This document shows positions 34,175 through 43,484 of a DNA stretch of 64,000 nucleotides, in pieces. This DNA comes from Mordavella massiliensis (GTDB lineage: Bacteria > Bacillota > Clostridia > Lachnospirales > Lachnospiraceae): positions 146,575-210,574 of the forward strand of contig NZ_JACJKS010000004.1 in the NCBI RefSeq assembly GCF_016901695.1. Direction: 5' to 3'. The notes below the pieces were generated by a model. That model did no database searches, was not told the DNA's origin, and was given only the letters and a program-made list of their open reading frames with translations. The number at the start of each line of letters is the position of its first letter. The first letter of the stretch is position 1. The position numbers were made by a program, and so were the translations under genes.

Positions 34175-37100
34175 TGCCTAAAAATAAAGATATCAAAAAA
34201 GTACTGGTGATCGGATCCGGCCCGATCGTGATCGGACAGGCCGCGGAGTTTGACTATGCGGGAACCCAGGCGTGCCGTTCCCTGAAGGAGGAGGGCCTGG
34301 AGGTCGTGCTCCTCAACTCCAACCCGGCGACCATCATGACGGACAAGGATATCGCGGACCGCGTCTACATCGAGCCTCTGACCGTGGAGGTGGTGGAGCA
34401 GCTCATCCTGAAGGAGAAGCCGGACAGCGTCCTGCCGACGCTGGGCGGACAGGCTGCCCTGAACCTTGCCATGGAGCTGGAGGAGAACGGCTTCCTTAGG
34501 CGGAACAACGTGCGCCTCATCGGCACCACGTCCGAGACCATCAAGAAGGCGGAGGACCGCCTGGAGTTCAAGACCACGATGGAGAAGATCGGCGAGCCCT
34601 GCGCGCCCTCCCTTGTCGTGGAGAACGTGGAGGACGGCATTAAGTTTGCGGAGAAGATCGGGTATCCGGTCGTGCTGCGTCCGGCTTACACCCTGGGCGG
34701 CAGCGGCGGCGGCATCGCCCACGACCGGGAGCAGCTTGTGGAGATCCTGGAGAACGGCCTGCGTCTCTCCCGTGTGGGACAGGTGCTTGTGGAGCGCTGC
34801 ATCGCAGGATGGAAAGAGATCGAGTACGAGGTGATGCGCGACGGCAACGGCAACTGCATCACGGTTTGTAATATGGAAAATATTGATCCGGTGGGCGTGC
34901 ACACAGGCGACAGTATCGTCGTGGCTCCCTCCCAGACGCTGGGGGATAAGGAGTATCAGATGCTCCGCACATCAGCCCTGAACATCATCAGCGAGCTGAA
35001 CATCACCGGTGGGTGCAACGTGCAGTACGCCCTGCACCCGGATACATTTGAGTACTGCGTCATCGAGGTAAACCCCCGTGTGAGCCGCTCTTCCGCGCTG
35101 GCCTCCAAGGCCACCGGCTACCCCATCGCCAAGGTGGCGGCCAAGATCGCCCTGGGCTACACGCTGGACGAGATCAAGAACGCGGTCACACAGAAGACGT
35201 ACGCAAGCTTTGAGCCCATGCTGGACTACTGCGTGGTGAAGATGCCCCGCCTTCCCTTTGACAAGTTCATCAGCGCCAAGCGGACGCTGACGACGCAGAT
35301 GAAGGCGACAGGCGAGGTTATGAGCATCTGCGACAACTTCGAGGGCGCCCTCATGAAGGCCATCCGCTCCCTGGAGCAGCATGTGGACAGCCTCATGTCC
35401 TACGATTTCAGCGCCCTCACAAGGGAGGAGCTCCTCGAGAGACTGGAGATCGTGGACGACCGCCGCATCTGGATGATCGCGGAGGCGCTGCGCAAAGGCA
35501 TTTCCTACGATGAGATCTACAACATTACGAGAATAGACCGGTGGTTCATCGACAAGATCGCCCGCCTGGTGGAGATGGAGCAGACGCTGAAGACGACTCC
35601 TCTCTCAGCGGAGATCCTGAAGGAAGCCAAGAGGATGGAATTCCCGGACAATGTGATCGCCCGGCTGACCGGCAACACGGAGCGCCAGATCCATGAGATG
35701 CGCCACGAGTACGGCATCACAGCCGCCTACAAGATGGTGGATACATGCGCCGCTGAGTTCGCTGCGGCCACGCCCTACTACTACTCTGTGTACGGCAGCG
35801 AGAACGAGGTGGAGGAGACGCGCGGGCGCAAGAAAGTGCTCGTTCTTGGTTCCGGCCCCATCCGCATCGGCCAGGGGATCGAGTTCGACTTCTGTTCCGT
35901 GCACTGCACCTGGGCCTTCTCGAAGGAAGGGTATGAGACGATCATCGTCAACAACAACCCGGAGACAGTAAGTACGGACTTTGATATTGCTGACAAGCTG
36001 TATTTCGAGCCTCTCACGCCGGAGGACGTGGAGAGTATCGTAGACCTGGAGAAGCCGGACGGAGCAGTCGTGCAGTTCGGTGGACAGACGGCCATCAAGC
36101 TGACGGAGGCCCTCATGAAGATGGGCGTGCCCATCCTTGGCACATCTGCGGAGAACGTGGACGCAGCCGAGGACCGGGAACTCTTTGACGCGATCCTGGA
36201 GAAGTGCGGCATCCCGCGCCCCACAGGCGGCACGGTATTTACCGCTGAGGAGGCCAAGGAAGTGGCGAACCGCCTGGGTTACCCCGTGCTCGTGCGCCCG
36301 TCCTACGTGCTGGGCGGACAGGGCATGCAGATCGCCATCAACGACCACGACATTGACGAATTCATCGGCATCATCAACCGGATCGCCCAGGATCACCCGA
36401 TCCTGGTAGACAAGTACCTGATGGGCAAAGAGATCGAGGTAGACGCCGTGTGCGACGGGGAGGACATCCTGATCCCGGGCATCATGGAGCATATCGAGAG
36501 AGCGGGCATCCACTCCGGAGACAGTATCTCCGTCTATCCGGCCCAGAGCATCTCTGAGAAGACGAAGCGGACCATCGAGGACTACACGAAGAAGCTGGCC
36601 CAGTCCCTGCACGTGATCGGACTGATCAACATCCAGTTCATCGTGTGCGGCGAGGATGTGTATGTGATCGAGGTGAACCCCCGGTCCAGCCGTACCGTTC
36701 CCTACATCAGCAAGGTGACGGGCATCCCCATCGTGCCGCTGGCAACGAAGGTCATCATCGGCCACAAGATCAGGGAGCTTGGCTACACGCCGGGGCTGCA
36801 GAAGGAGGCGGACTACTTCGCCATCAAGATGCCGGTCTTCTCCTTTGAGAAGATCCGCGGCGCTGACATCAGCCTGGGACCTGAGATGAAGTCCACAGGC
36901 GAGTGCCTGGGCATTGCAAAGACCTTTGACGAGGCGCTCTACAAGGCGTTCCTCGGCGCAGGCATCAAGCTGCCGAAGCACCGGAACATGATCATGACCG
37001 TCCGCGACGAGGACAAGGAGGAAGCAGTGGAGATCGGACGCCGGTTCGAGAAGATCGGCTACAAGATCTTTGCCACAAAGGGCACGGCTGAGGCCCTGAA

Positions 37101-37371
37101 GACCGGCGGGGTGAAGGCGATCCCGGTCAACAAGATCGAGCAGGAGTCGCCGAACCTGATGGACCTGATCCTGGGCCACAAGATCGATCTTGTCATCGAT
37201 ACGCCGCACCAGGGCGCGGACCGCTCCAGAGACGGGTTCGTCATCCGCAGGAACGCCATCGAGACAGGCGTCAATGTGCTGACAGCCATCGACACGGCGG
37301 AGGCGCTCATCACCAGTCTGGAGAACACGGATATCAAGAAGCTGACGCTGATCGATATCGCGACGATCTGA
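34174..37371 (+). CDS. carB: Carbamoyl-phosphate synthase large subunit
   Basis: A 1065-residue enzyme with two homologous ATP-grasp halves: KKVLVIGSGPIVIGQAAEFDYAG (start of half one) and KKVLVLGSGPIRIGQGIEFDFC (start of half two, near residue 550), RPAYTLGGSGGG and RPSYVLGGQGM loops, and a C-terminal MGS-type allosteric domain (about 930-1065) where UMP or ornithine may bind. It makes carbamoyl phosphate from bicarbonate, ammonia and two ATP. Length is standard. Coupled to carA by the one-base TAATG overlap. Confidence 0.98.
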   Translation: MPKNKDIKKVLVIGSGPIVIGQAAEFDYAGTQACRSLKEEGLEVVLLNSNPATIMTDKDIADRVYIEPLTVEVVEQLILKEKPDSVLPTLGGQAALNLAMELEENGFLRRNNVRLIGTTSETIKKAEDRLEFKTTMEKIGEPCAPSLVVENVEDGIKFAEKIGYPVVLRPAYTLGGSGGGIAHDREQLVEILENGLRLSRVGQVLVERCIAGWKEIEYEVMRDGNGNCITVCNMENIDPVGVHTGDSIVVAPSQTLGDKEYQMLRTSALNIISELNITGGCNVQYALHPDTFEYCVIEVNPRVSRSSALASKATGYPIAKVAAKIALGYTLDEIKNAVTQKTYASFEPMLDYCVVKMPRLPFDKFISAKRTLTTQMKATGEVMSICDNFEGALMKAIRSLEQHVDSLMSYDFSALTREELLERLEIVDDRRIWMIAEALRKGISYDEIYNITRIDRWFIDKIARLVEMEQTLKTTPLSAEILKEAKRMEFPDNVIARLTGNTERQIHEMRHEYGITAAYKMVDTCAAEFAAATPYYYSVYGSENEVEETRGRKKVLVLGSGPIRIGQGIEFDFCSVHCTWAFSKEGYETIIVNNNPETVSTDFDIADKLYFEPLTPEDVESIVDLEKPDGAVVQFGGQTAIKLTEALMKMGVPILGTSAENVDAAEDRELFDAILEKCGIPRPTGGTVFTAEEAKEVANRLGYPVLVRPSYVLGGQGMQIAINDHDIDEFIGIINRIAQDHPILVDKYLMGKEIEVDAVCDGEDILIPGIMEHIERAGIHSGDSISVYPAQSISEKTKRTIEDYTKKLAQSLHVIGLINIQFIVCGEDVYVIEVNPRSSRTVPYISKVTGIPIVPLATKVIIGHKIRELGYTPGLQKEADYFAIKMPVFSFEKIRGADISLGPEMKSTGECLGIAKTFDEALYKAFLGAGIKLPKHRNMIMTVRDEDKEEAVEIGRRFEKIGYKIFATKGTAEALKTGGVKAIPVNKIEQESPNLMDLILGHKIDLVIDTPHQGADRSRDGFVIRRNAIETGVNVLTAIDTAEALITSLENTDIKKLTLIDIATI

Positions 37372-37383
37372 TAGAGATATAGT

Positions 37384-37446
37384 AAAACTCCTATGCAGGA
37401 ATGATACGGGTCTGACAGGCCATATCAAATGCATAGGAGTTTTTTG
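37384..37446 (+). terminator. Terminator of carAB with a branched loop
   Basis: AAAACTCCTATGCA (37384-37397) pairs with TGCATAGGAGTTTT (from 37430), enclosing a second hairpin (GATA..GG / CC..TATC), then a T-run. Confidence 0.85.
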
Positions 37447-37545
37447 TTGTCTGAACCCGGCCTCCGAAGGGAAGCCCGGAAAATCTCCCCTACCCAATCC
37501 GGGGAAAATCATGTAAAATGTATAGGCATAAAGGAGGTTGGCAGT

Positions 37546-38220
37546 ATGTACCGGATTTTGATCGTGGAGGACGACCGTACGATCGCAGAGACGCTGAAGC
37601 GTCATCTGGAGGGATGGGATTACGAGGTGACGGCGGCGGGGGATTTTAAGAATGTCATGTCTGAGTTCGCACAGGTACAGCCGGACCTGGTGCTTCTCGA
37701 CATCGGCCTTCCTTTTTACAACGGATTCTACTGGTGCACCCAGATCCGCCAGGTGTCGGATGTGCCGGTCATCTTTATCTCCTCGGCGGGCGACAACATG
37801 AATATCGTCATGGCCATGAACATGGGCGGGGATGAATTTATTGAAAAGCCCTTTGACCTCCATGTGGTGACGGCCAAGGTGCAGGCCATGCTGCGGCGTG
37901 CCTATGCCTACCGGGGGACGGCCAACCTGATGGAGCACAAAGGCTGCGTTCTCAATCTCTCAGACGCCACGGTCACATGCCAGGGGCGCAAGGCGGAGCT
38001 CACAAAGAACGAGTTCCGCATTTTCCAGTGCCTGCTGGAAAACACGGGCAAGATCGTATCCAGGGACGAGCTCATTGCCCGCCTGTGGGAGAGCGACGCC
38101 TTTGTGGATGAGAATACCCTCACCGTGAATGTGGCGAGGCTGCGGAAAAAACTGGCGCAGATCGGCATGGAGCAGGCGGTTGTGACAAAGAAAGGCATTG
38201 GATATATGGTGGAAGCATGA
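37546..38220 (+). CDS. OmpR/BceR-type response regulator
   Basis: A 224-residue regulator: receiver domain starting YRILIVEDDRTI with phosphorylation site D52 in LLDIGLPFYNG and conserved K in IEKPFD, then a winged-helix DNA-binding domain (KNEFRIF...VVTKKGIGYMV). ATG 37546 has AAGGAGGT upstream. Its stop overlaps the start of the sensor kinase gene. The pairing with a small two-helix kinase is typical for BceR, which controls antimicrobial-peptide resistance ABC transporters; a likely target promoter with a BceR-like box is at 44802. Confidence 0.94.
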   Translation: MYRILIVEDDRTIAETLKRHLEGWDYEVTAAGDFKNVMSEFAQVQPDLVLLDIGLPFYNGFYWCTQIRQVSDVPVIFISSAGDNMNIVMAMNMGGDEFIEKPFDLHVVTAKVQAMLRRAYAYRGTANLMEHKGCVLNLSDATVTCQGRKAELTKNEFRIFQCLLENTGKIVSRDELIARLWESDAFVDENTLTVNVARLRKKLAQIGMEQAVVTKKGIGYMVEA

Positions 38221-39236
38221 GAACAGTTGGATATTATCTGAAGGAAAACTGGAAGCCGGTTGCCGTGTACGCGGGCATGGCGGCAGTCTTCTGGACCGTG
38301 GGCTCTCTCTACGGGGTCGACCCCGATGCCACCGGGTACGCCCTGCTCCTTGCAGGCGTGATCCTTCTGCTTAGCCTCTGCCCGGGCTTTTTCCGCTTCC
38401 TGCGAAAAGAGCGGGAGCTCAGGGAGACCGGAAGAAATATCGCCGGTGCGGATCCTGTGTTCCCGGCAGCGGGCACCCTTGCGGAGAAGCGGTATCAGGA
38501 GATGATCGGAACCCTGTTAGAACAGAGAAATCAGGAGAGGAGTGTGGCGCAGCAGACCCGGCAGGACAGCCTGGACTATTACAGCCTCTGGGCGCACCAG
38601 ATCAAGACGCCCATCGCTGCCATGCGCCTGCTTTTGCAGGAGGAAGAAGGCCGGCGGCAGGGGAAGGACGGCTTTCTGCGGGGGATGGACAGGGAACTGT
38701 TCCGCACAGAGCAGTATGTGGAGATGGTCCTGAATTATCTGCGGATCGGGGATATGTCCCGGGATATGGTCCTTGCCTGGCATCCGCTGGACGACATGAT
38801 CCGCCAGGCAGTGCGGAAATACTCGCGGCTCTTTATCATCCAGAAGCTGCGCCTTGATTTCCGGGAGACCGGGGCGACGGTGCTGACAGACGAAAAGTGG
38901 CTTGTCTTTGTCCTGGAACAGATCCTGTCCAATGCCCTGAAGTACACAAAGGAGGGATCCGTCTCCATCTATGCGGGGCCAAGCAAAGAGAACGGCGCCG
39001 TGCTGGTGATCGAAGATACCGGCATCGGGATCGCAAAGGAGGACCTGCCCCGGGTGTGCGAGCGGGGATTTACCGGATACAATGGCCGCGCCTACAAGAA
39101 ATCTACCGGCATCGGCCTGTACCTGTGCCGGAGCGTGATGGATCATCTGGGACACGGGCTTCGCATCGAGTCGGAAGAAGGAAAAGGGACAAAAGTGCTG
39201 CTGGATCTTGGCAGGACGCCGGTGGAGCCGGAGTAG
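38217..39236 (+). CDS. BceS-type intramembrane-sensing histidine kinase
   Basis: A 339-residue kinase with two N-terminal helices (about 13-30 and 38-60) joined by a loop of only a few residues and no extracellular sensor domain. The phosphate-accepting H127 lies in WAHQIKTPIAAM; N box ILSNALKYT, G1 EDTGIGI and G2 STGIGLYL are present. In Bce systems such kinases do not bind the drug but are activated through the cognate ABC transporter. The transporter is not adjacent here; the Bce-type permease at 45682 is the obvious partner. Four-base overlap with the regulator gene. Confidence 0.93.
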   Translation: MRTVGYYLKENWKPVAVYAGMAAVFWTVGSLYGVDPDATGYALLLAGVILLLSLCPGFFRFLRKERELRETGRNIAGADPVFPAAGTLAEKRYQEMIGTLLEQRNQERSVAQQTRQDSLDYYSLWAHQIKTPIAAMRLLLQEEEGRRQGKDGFLRGMDRELFRTEQYVEMVLNYLRIGDMSRDMVLAWHPLDDMIRQAVRKYSRLFIIQKLRLDFRETGATVLTDEKWLVFVLEQILSNALKYTKEGSVSIYAGPSKENGAVLVIEDTGIGIAKEDLPRVCERGFTGYNGRAYKKSTGIGLYLCRSVMDHLGHGLRIESEEGKGTKVLLDLGRTPVEPE

Positions 39237-39252
39237 AGGAGGAGAGGAAACG

Positions 39253-39501
39253 GTGAAAGTAGAAAGACTGACTGCAAAGACAGAAGAAGGGTACACGGCA
39301 GCGGATATGGAGGCAGCCCTCCGACGTCTGGGGCGGCTGGAGGATCTCTACGAGGCCCTCTGTGCGGAACAGGAAAAGATCGCGGCAGACATGGAGCGCC
39401 TGTCGGAGGCAGGCAGGACGAAGAGCGCGACCTACCGCCAGCTCTTTGCCGGGAAATTCAATGTGACGAACCTGATCTCGCGGATGGAAATCTATATGTA
39501 G
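39253..39501 (+). CDS. Small coiled-coil protein, unknown
   Basis: An 82-residue charged, helical protein starting with GTG 39253 (RBS GGAGGAGAGG) 16 bp after the kinase. It begins VKVERLTAKTEEGYTAADM and includes a likely coiled coil at about residues 20-55. No known domain recognised. Position and spacing suggest co-transcription with the two-component system. Confidence 0.6.
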   Translation: MKVERLTAKTEEGYTAADMEAALRRLGRLEDLYEALCAEQEKIAADMERLSEAGRTKSATYRQLFAGKFNVTNLISRMEIYM

Positions 39502-39531
39502 TCGGGCAGGCGCGTGTAAACGCGCCGTTGA

Positions 39532-39560
39532 TTGACGCTGCAATACGGCTGTAGTATGCT
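39532..39560 (+). promoter_or_regulatory. Promoter with upstream inverted repeat
   Basis: TTGACG (39532-39537), 17-bp spacer, TATGCT (39555-39560). Just upstream, GGCGCGTGTAAACGCGCC (39509-39526) is an inverted repeat without a T-run, a possible operator. Confidence 0.6.
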
Positions 39561-39582
39561 TTCTCATAAGGAGGAAGTTGCG

Positions 39583-40110
39583 ATGGATGCAAAAAAGACC
39601 GGACAATTGATCCAGCAGATGCGCAAAGAAAGAGGCATGACCCAGGCGGAACTGGCGGGCCGGCTCCGTGTGACAGACAAGGCAGTCAGCCGCTGGGAAA
39701 GGGGGATCGGCTGCCCGGATATCAGCCTGCTCGAGCCGCTGGCGGAGGCGTTGCATGTGACGGTGCTCGACATCCTGCGCGGCGAGCGGACGGAGGAAGA
39801 GGAGATCTCTGTCAGGGAGGCGGAAGATACACTCGCGGAGGCCGCCAGACTGGCAAAGAAGGAGAAGCAGACGGCGCTGCGCAGGGCGCTCCTTGCCGGT
39901 GCCGTGCTGCTGATCGGAGTCGCCATGCTTGTGTGCGGCATCACCTGGCGGCTGGCCATGCAGGAGGCGCTGGATCTGATCGCCGGCGCGGACGGCCCGT
40001 CCGCGGTCTTTGTGGCCTGGCCGGTCGTGCCCGGCATCCCGGTCGCGCTGGCGGTGGCCGGCGGTGTGCTGATCCTGGCTGCTGTGCTGTTTATGAAACC
40101 TAGAAAATAA
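39583..40110 (+). CDS. XRE-family HTH protein with two membrane helices
   Basis: A 175-residue protein: an N-terminal helix-turn-helix (LIQQMRKERGMTQAELAGRL...VSRWERGIGCPDISLL, residues 8-51), an acidic linker, then two hydrophobic helices (about 108-128 and 145-170). Membrane-bound XRE regulators of this kind are common in clostridia, usually of unknown target. Between the helices it has AGADGPSAVF, very like the GGADGPTSIF segment of the Na+-pump beta subunit at 28903. RBS AAGGAGGAAG before ATG 39583. Confidence 0.85.
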   Translation: MDAKKTGQLIQQMRKERGMTQAELAGRLRVTDKAVSRWERGIGCPDISLLEPLAEALHVTVLDILRGERTEEEEISVREAEDTLAEAARLAKKEKQTALRRALLAGAVLLIGVAMLVCGITWRLAMQEALDLIAGADGPSAVFVAWPVVPGIPVALAVAGGVLILAAVLFMKPRK

Positions 40111-40461
40111 GAAATACACCGGCATTCAAAGTGGTACCAGGCAGTTATGGATCTGGTTGTACAGGCAAACTGGGACAAGGTGAAGGAGGAGAAGGAAATG
40201 TGTGAGGCGTTAAAGGAATTGTTTGCAGATGAACTACAGGAATCGCTGGAATATGGCGAGGAGAGAAAACTTGTTTCGCAGATATGTATAAAATTATAAA
40301 AGAATAAAAGTGTGGCTGAAATCGCAGACGCCCTGGAGGAGCAGGAAGACAAAGTCCGGCAGGTCTGCGAAACAGCCGCCTGCTTTGCGCCGGACTATGA
40401 TGTGGACGCTATCTGTGCCGCGCTGGCAGCAGCCGGCATGAATGCGAAGACAGAAAGCTAG
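40111..40461 (+). pseudogene. C-terminal remnant of an Rpn-family recombination-promoting nuclease
   Basis: One frame from 40111 to TAG 40459-40461, broken by an in-frame TAA at 40297-40299, reads WYQAVMDLVVQANWDKVKEE, MCEALKELFADEL and, after the stop, VAEIADALEEQEDKVRQVC. This matches the C-terminal helical part of Rpn/PD-(D/E)XK transposase-like proteins. The catalytic N-terminal part is missing altogether. A related gene with an intact N-terminus begins at 63859. Confidence 0.7.
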
Positions 40462-40480
40462 AGAAGATGGGAGAGATTGG

Positions 40481-41083
40481 ATGTTGAAAGACGATGTAAC
40501 CCTCCGCGTTGCGCGGGAGGAAGACGCAGGGGAATTGCTGGCGATCTACGCGCCCTACGTGGAGAAGACGGCGGTTTCCTTCGAGTATGAGGCGCCCACC
40601 GTGGAGGAATTCCGGGGGCGCATCTGCCGTATCCGAAAGAGATATCCCTATCTCGTGGCGGAAGCCGGCGGTGAGATACTGGGCTATGCCTATGCATCCG
40701 CCTTCCACGAGAGGAAGGCCTTTGACCACGCGGTGGAGATGTCGGTCTACCTGCGGGAGGACAGAAGGCGCGGCGGCCTGGGAAGACGGCTTTACGAGGC
40801 GCTGGAGTGTATCCTGAAGGAACAGAATATCACAGATCTGTGCGCCTGGATCGCGGCGCCGGACGGGGACGATCCCTATCTGACCTGGGACAGCATCCGG
40901 TTTCACGAGCGGATGGGATATGAGACGGCAGGGGAGTTCAGGCGCTGCGGCTACAAATTCCACAGGTGGTACCATATGCGCTGGATGACTAAAAATATAG
41001 GCGGACACCTGGAACAGCAGCCGCCGGTGCTGCCCTTTGCGGCGATACGGGAAAGGATAGAAGAAAAATATGGGATTTCCTGA
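40481..41083 (+). CDS. GNAT N-acetyltransferase (phosphinothricin acetyltransferase-like)
   Basis: A 200-residue GNAT enzyme. LRVAREEDAGELLAIYAPYVEKTAVSFEYEAPT at the start (shown as AIYAPYVEKTAVSFEY) and the acetyl-CoA pyrophosphate-binding RRRGGLGRRLYEAL motif (about 109-122) are typical of the PAT/Bar/MddA group, which acetylates methionine derivatives or phosphinothricin. The natural substrate is unknown. It overlaps the next gene by 14 bp. Confidence 0.88.
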   Translation: MLKDDVTLRVAREEDAGELLAIYAPYVEKTAVSFEYEAPTVEEFRGRICRIRKRYPYLVAEAGGEILGYAYASAFHERKAFDHAVEMSVYLREDRRRGGLGRRLYEALECILKEQNITDLCAWIAAPDGDDPYLTWDSIRFHERMGYETAGEFRRCGYKFHRWYHMRWMTKNIGGHLEQQPPVLPFAAIRERIEEKYGIS

Positions 41084-41945
41084 CAGACGGATAAAGATCA
41101 TCACCCTGATCGAGAATACACAGGGGCATCCGGAGTGCCGGGCCGAGCACGGGCTGAGCTTCTACATAGAGATGGGGGAGCGCCGGATCCTTATGGACAC
41201 AGGCGCCAGCGATGCGTTTCTGACAAATGCAGGGAAGCTGGACGTGGATCTGGGCACGGTGGACACGGTAGTCTTAAGCCACGGCCATTACGACCACGGC
41301 GGCGGTCTGCCTGCGTTTGCAGCCCGGTATCCGGCGGCGCGGATCTACATGCAGAAATCGGCCTGCGGCAGCTTCTGGCATACTTACCCGGACCGGGAAG
41401 ACCGCTGCATCGGCATCCGCCCGGAACTGGCGGACCTCCCCCAGTGCGTCCTGCTGGAGGGGGATGCCCGGATCGGCGACGGGATCGCCCTGTTCACGGA
41501 CATCCGTGGGCGGCGGCTCTGGCCGGAGGGCAACCGGGAGCTGAAGCGCCGGGTGCGGGGCGCGTATGAGCAGGACACATACGAGCAGGACGATTTCCGG
41601 CATGAGCAGTGCCTGGTCCTGGAGGCCGGCAGCTTCCATGTGCTGCTGTCCGGCTGCGCGCACAACGGAGTGCTGAATATCCTGGACCGGTACCGCGGGC
41701 TGTACGGCAGATGGCCGGATGTGCTGATCAGCGGCTTCCACATGAAAAAAGACGTTTACAGCGGAGCGGACCTTGCTGATATCAGGAAGACAGCGCAGGA
41801 GCTGAAGGAGACGAAGGTTCTCTGCTGGACCGGCCACTGCACCGGCCAGCGGGCCTTCGAGGAGATGAAGGAGATCCTCGGGGATCAGCTCCGGGCGATC
41901 CACACAGGCGGGGTGCTCCTGGATACGGGGGACATGCGGCTGTAG
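41070..41945 (+). CDS. Metallo-beta-lactamase-fold hydrolase
   Basis: A 291-residue MBL-fold protein with LSHGHYDHGGG (about residues 71-81), the HxHxDH zinc motif, and later SGCAHNGVLNIL and TGHCTGQRAF ligand segments. The layout resembles the group annotated as dihydropterin-ribofuranosylaminobenzene phosphate synthase-like, though that activity is proven only in archaea. Starts inside the GNAT gene, so the two are translationally coupled. Confidence 0.88.
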   Translation: MGFPDRRIKIITLIENTQGHPECRAEHGLSFYIEMGERRILMDTGASDAFLTNAGKLDVDLGTVDTVVLSHGHYDHGGGLPAFAARYPAARIYMQKSACGSFWHTYPDREDRCIGIRPELADLPQCVLLEGDARIGDGIALFTDIRGRRLWPEGNRELKRRVRGAYEQDTYEQDDFRHEQCLVLEAGSFHVLLSGCAHNGVLNILDRYRGLYGRWPDVLISGFHMKKDVYSGADLADIRKTAQELKETKVLCWTGHCTGQRAFEEMKEILGDQLRAIHTGGVLLDTGDMRL

Positions 41946-42007
41946 CGCATGTTTTGCTTCCCGCGCTCATATACATCAGAGAGCAGATGAAACAGGGGAA
42001 AGAAAAG

Positions 42008-42712
42008 ATGAGAGCTCCGGGGAAAAAGGCAGTCTTTCTTGCGTATGCGGCTATGCTCCTCTTCCCCCTTCTTTCCTGCGCCTGGCGGCAGCAGTCGGCC
42101 GGCGCCGCGTCGCTTCCGGCAGGGGGTACGGCGGGCGCGCGGGAGGATGCGGGGGATGTCCGGAAGATCGCGCTGACATTTGACGACGGGCCTCACCCCC
42201 GGTGGACGCCCAGGCTTCTTGACGGGCTCAGGGAGCGGGACGTGCAGGCTACGTTTTTCCTTATCGGCATGTATGCGGCGCAGTATCCGCAGATCGTGGA
42301 GCGGATGGACCGGGAGGGACATCTCATCGGCAACCATACGTATCACCATGTGCGGCTGGATCAGGAAGATGCTAAGGAGATGCGCCGGGAGATCCGGGAT
42401 ACAGACCAGGCGATCTACCTCATCACCGGGAAGCACACGGACTATGTGCGGCCTCCCTTCGGCGTTTGGAACGAGGAACTGGGGGAGGAGATGGAGGTGC
42501 TGCCCATCCTGTGGACCATCGACCCGCTGGACTGGACGACGCAGGATGTGGGCGGGATCGTGGAAAAAGTAGTGACGCAGGCGCAGGATGGTGCTATGAT
42601 CTTATTACATGACTGCTACGGATCCTCCGTGGAGGCGGCGCTGGAGATCGTCGATATCCTGAAGGGGCAGGGTTTCTCCTTCGTGACGGCGGAGGAACTG
42701 GTGCTCCCCTGA
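42008..42712 (+). CDS. Polysaccharide deacetylase lipoprotein (NodB/CE4)
   Basis: A 234-residue exported CE4 deacetylase. The signal sequence ends in a lipobox-like LLSC (cysteine about 20). NodB motifs: TFDDGPHPRW (catalytic and metal aspartates), GNHTYHH (metal histidines), RPPFG and LHD. It likely removes acetyl groups from peptidoglycan or another wall glycan. ATG 42008 follows AGGGGAAA; ATG 41987 is possible with a weaker site. Confidence 0.9.
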   Translation: MRAPGKKAVFLAYAAMLLFPLLSCAWRQQSAGAASLPAGGTAGAREDAGDVRKIALTFDDGPHPRWTPRLLDGLRERDVQATFFLIGMYAAQYPQIVERMDREGHLIGNHTYHHVRLDQEDAKEMRREIRDTDQAIYLITGKHTDYVRPPFGVWNEELGEEMEVLPILWTIDPLDWTTQDVGGIVEKVVTQAQDGAMILLHDCYGSSVEAALEIVDILKGQGFSFVTAEELVLP

Positions 42713-42737
42713 GGGCGCGGGCAGGAAGAGACAGGAG

Positions 42738-43466
42738 ATGGAAGGACAGATGGGGAAGGAATTTGCAAGAACCGGGCTTCTCATCGGGGAGGAGAAGCTC
42801 GCGAAGATAAGAGAGGCGTCGGTGCTGGTGCTGGGCGTGGGGGGCGTGGGCTCCCACTGCATCGAGGCGCTGGCGCGGGCGGGCGTCGGGCGGCTGATCC
42901 TGGTGGACAACGACCGGGTGTCCGAGACAAACATCAACCGGCAGTCCATCGCCTTTCACAGCACGGTGGGCCGGTACAAGACAGAGGTCATGCGGGAGAG
43001 GATCCGGGATATCTGCCCGGAGACAGAGGTGACCACCTTTGAGATGTTCGTCCTGGAGGACAACCTGGATGTGCTGTTTGCGCAAAGGCCGGACTATATC
43101 GTGGACGCCATTGACACGGTCACAGCCAAGCTGGCGGTGATCAGCCGGGCTGCGGTGGAGGGGATCCCCATCATAAGCTGCATGGGGACCGGCAACAAGC
43201 TCCACGGGGAGCAGTTCGAGATCGACGACATCAGCCGGACAAGCGTGTGCCCCCTGTGCAAGGTGATGCGCCGGGAGCTGAAGAAGCGGGGGATCGGGCA
43301 TGTGAAAGTGCTCTACTCAAAGGAAAAGCCGGTGGACACGGCCGGGAGGGACACCGGGGAGGACAAAGGGCAGAGGAGGAGCCTGCCGGGGAGCATCTCC
43401 TTCGTCCCGCCTGTGGCGGGGCTTCTCATTGCGGGGGAGACCGTGCGGGATCTGGCAGGATTATAG
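42738..43466 (+). CDS. tcdA: tRNA threonylcarbamoyladenosine dehydratase
   Basis: A 242-residue E1-like adenylating enzyme of the ThiF/HesA group. VLGVGGVGSHCIEALARAGVG (ATP-binding glycine loop), DNDRVSETNINRQ, and IVDAIDTVTAK are the TcdA pattern. It cyclises the t6A modification at tRNA position 37. RBS AGGAGATGGAAGG region before ATG 42738. Followed after 18 bp by rarA. Confidence 0.93.
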   Translation: MEGQMGKEFARTGLLIGEEKLAKIREASVLVLGVGGVGSHCIEALARAGVGRLILVDNDRVSETNINRQSIAFHSTVGRYKTEVMRERIRDICPETEVTTFEMFVLEDNLDVLFAQRPDYIVDAIDTVTAKLAVISRAAVEGIPIISCMGTGNKLHGEQFEIDDISRTSVCPLCKVMRRELKKRGIGHVKVLYSKEKPVDTAGRDTGEDKGQRRSLPGSISFVPPVAGLLIAGETVRDLAGL

Positions 43467-43484
43467 GAAGGCGGCAGAAAAGAC

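Noticed and set aside
41070..41945. Possible antibiotic-resistance metallo-beta-lactamase
   Set aside because: No signal peptide, and the sequence fits the dihydropterin-synthase-like MBL group; HxHxDH alone is shared by many hydrolases.
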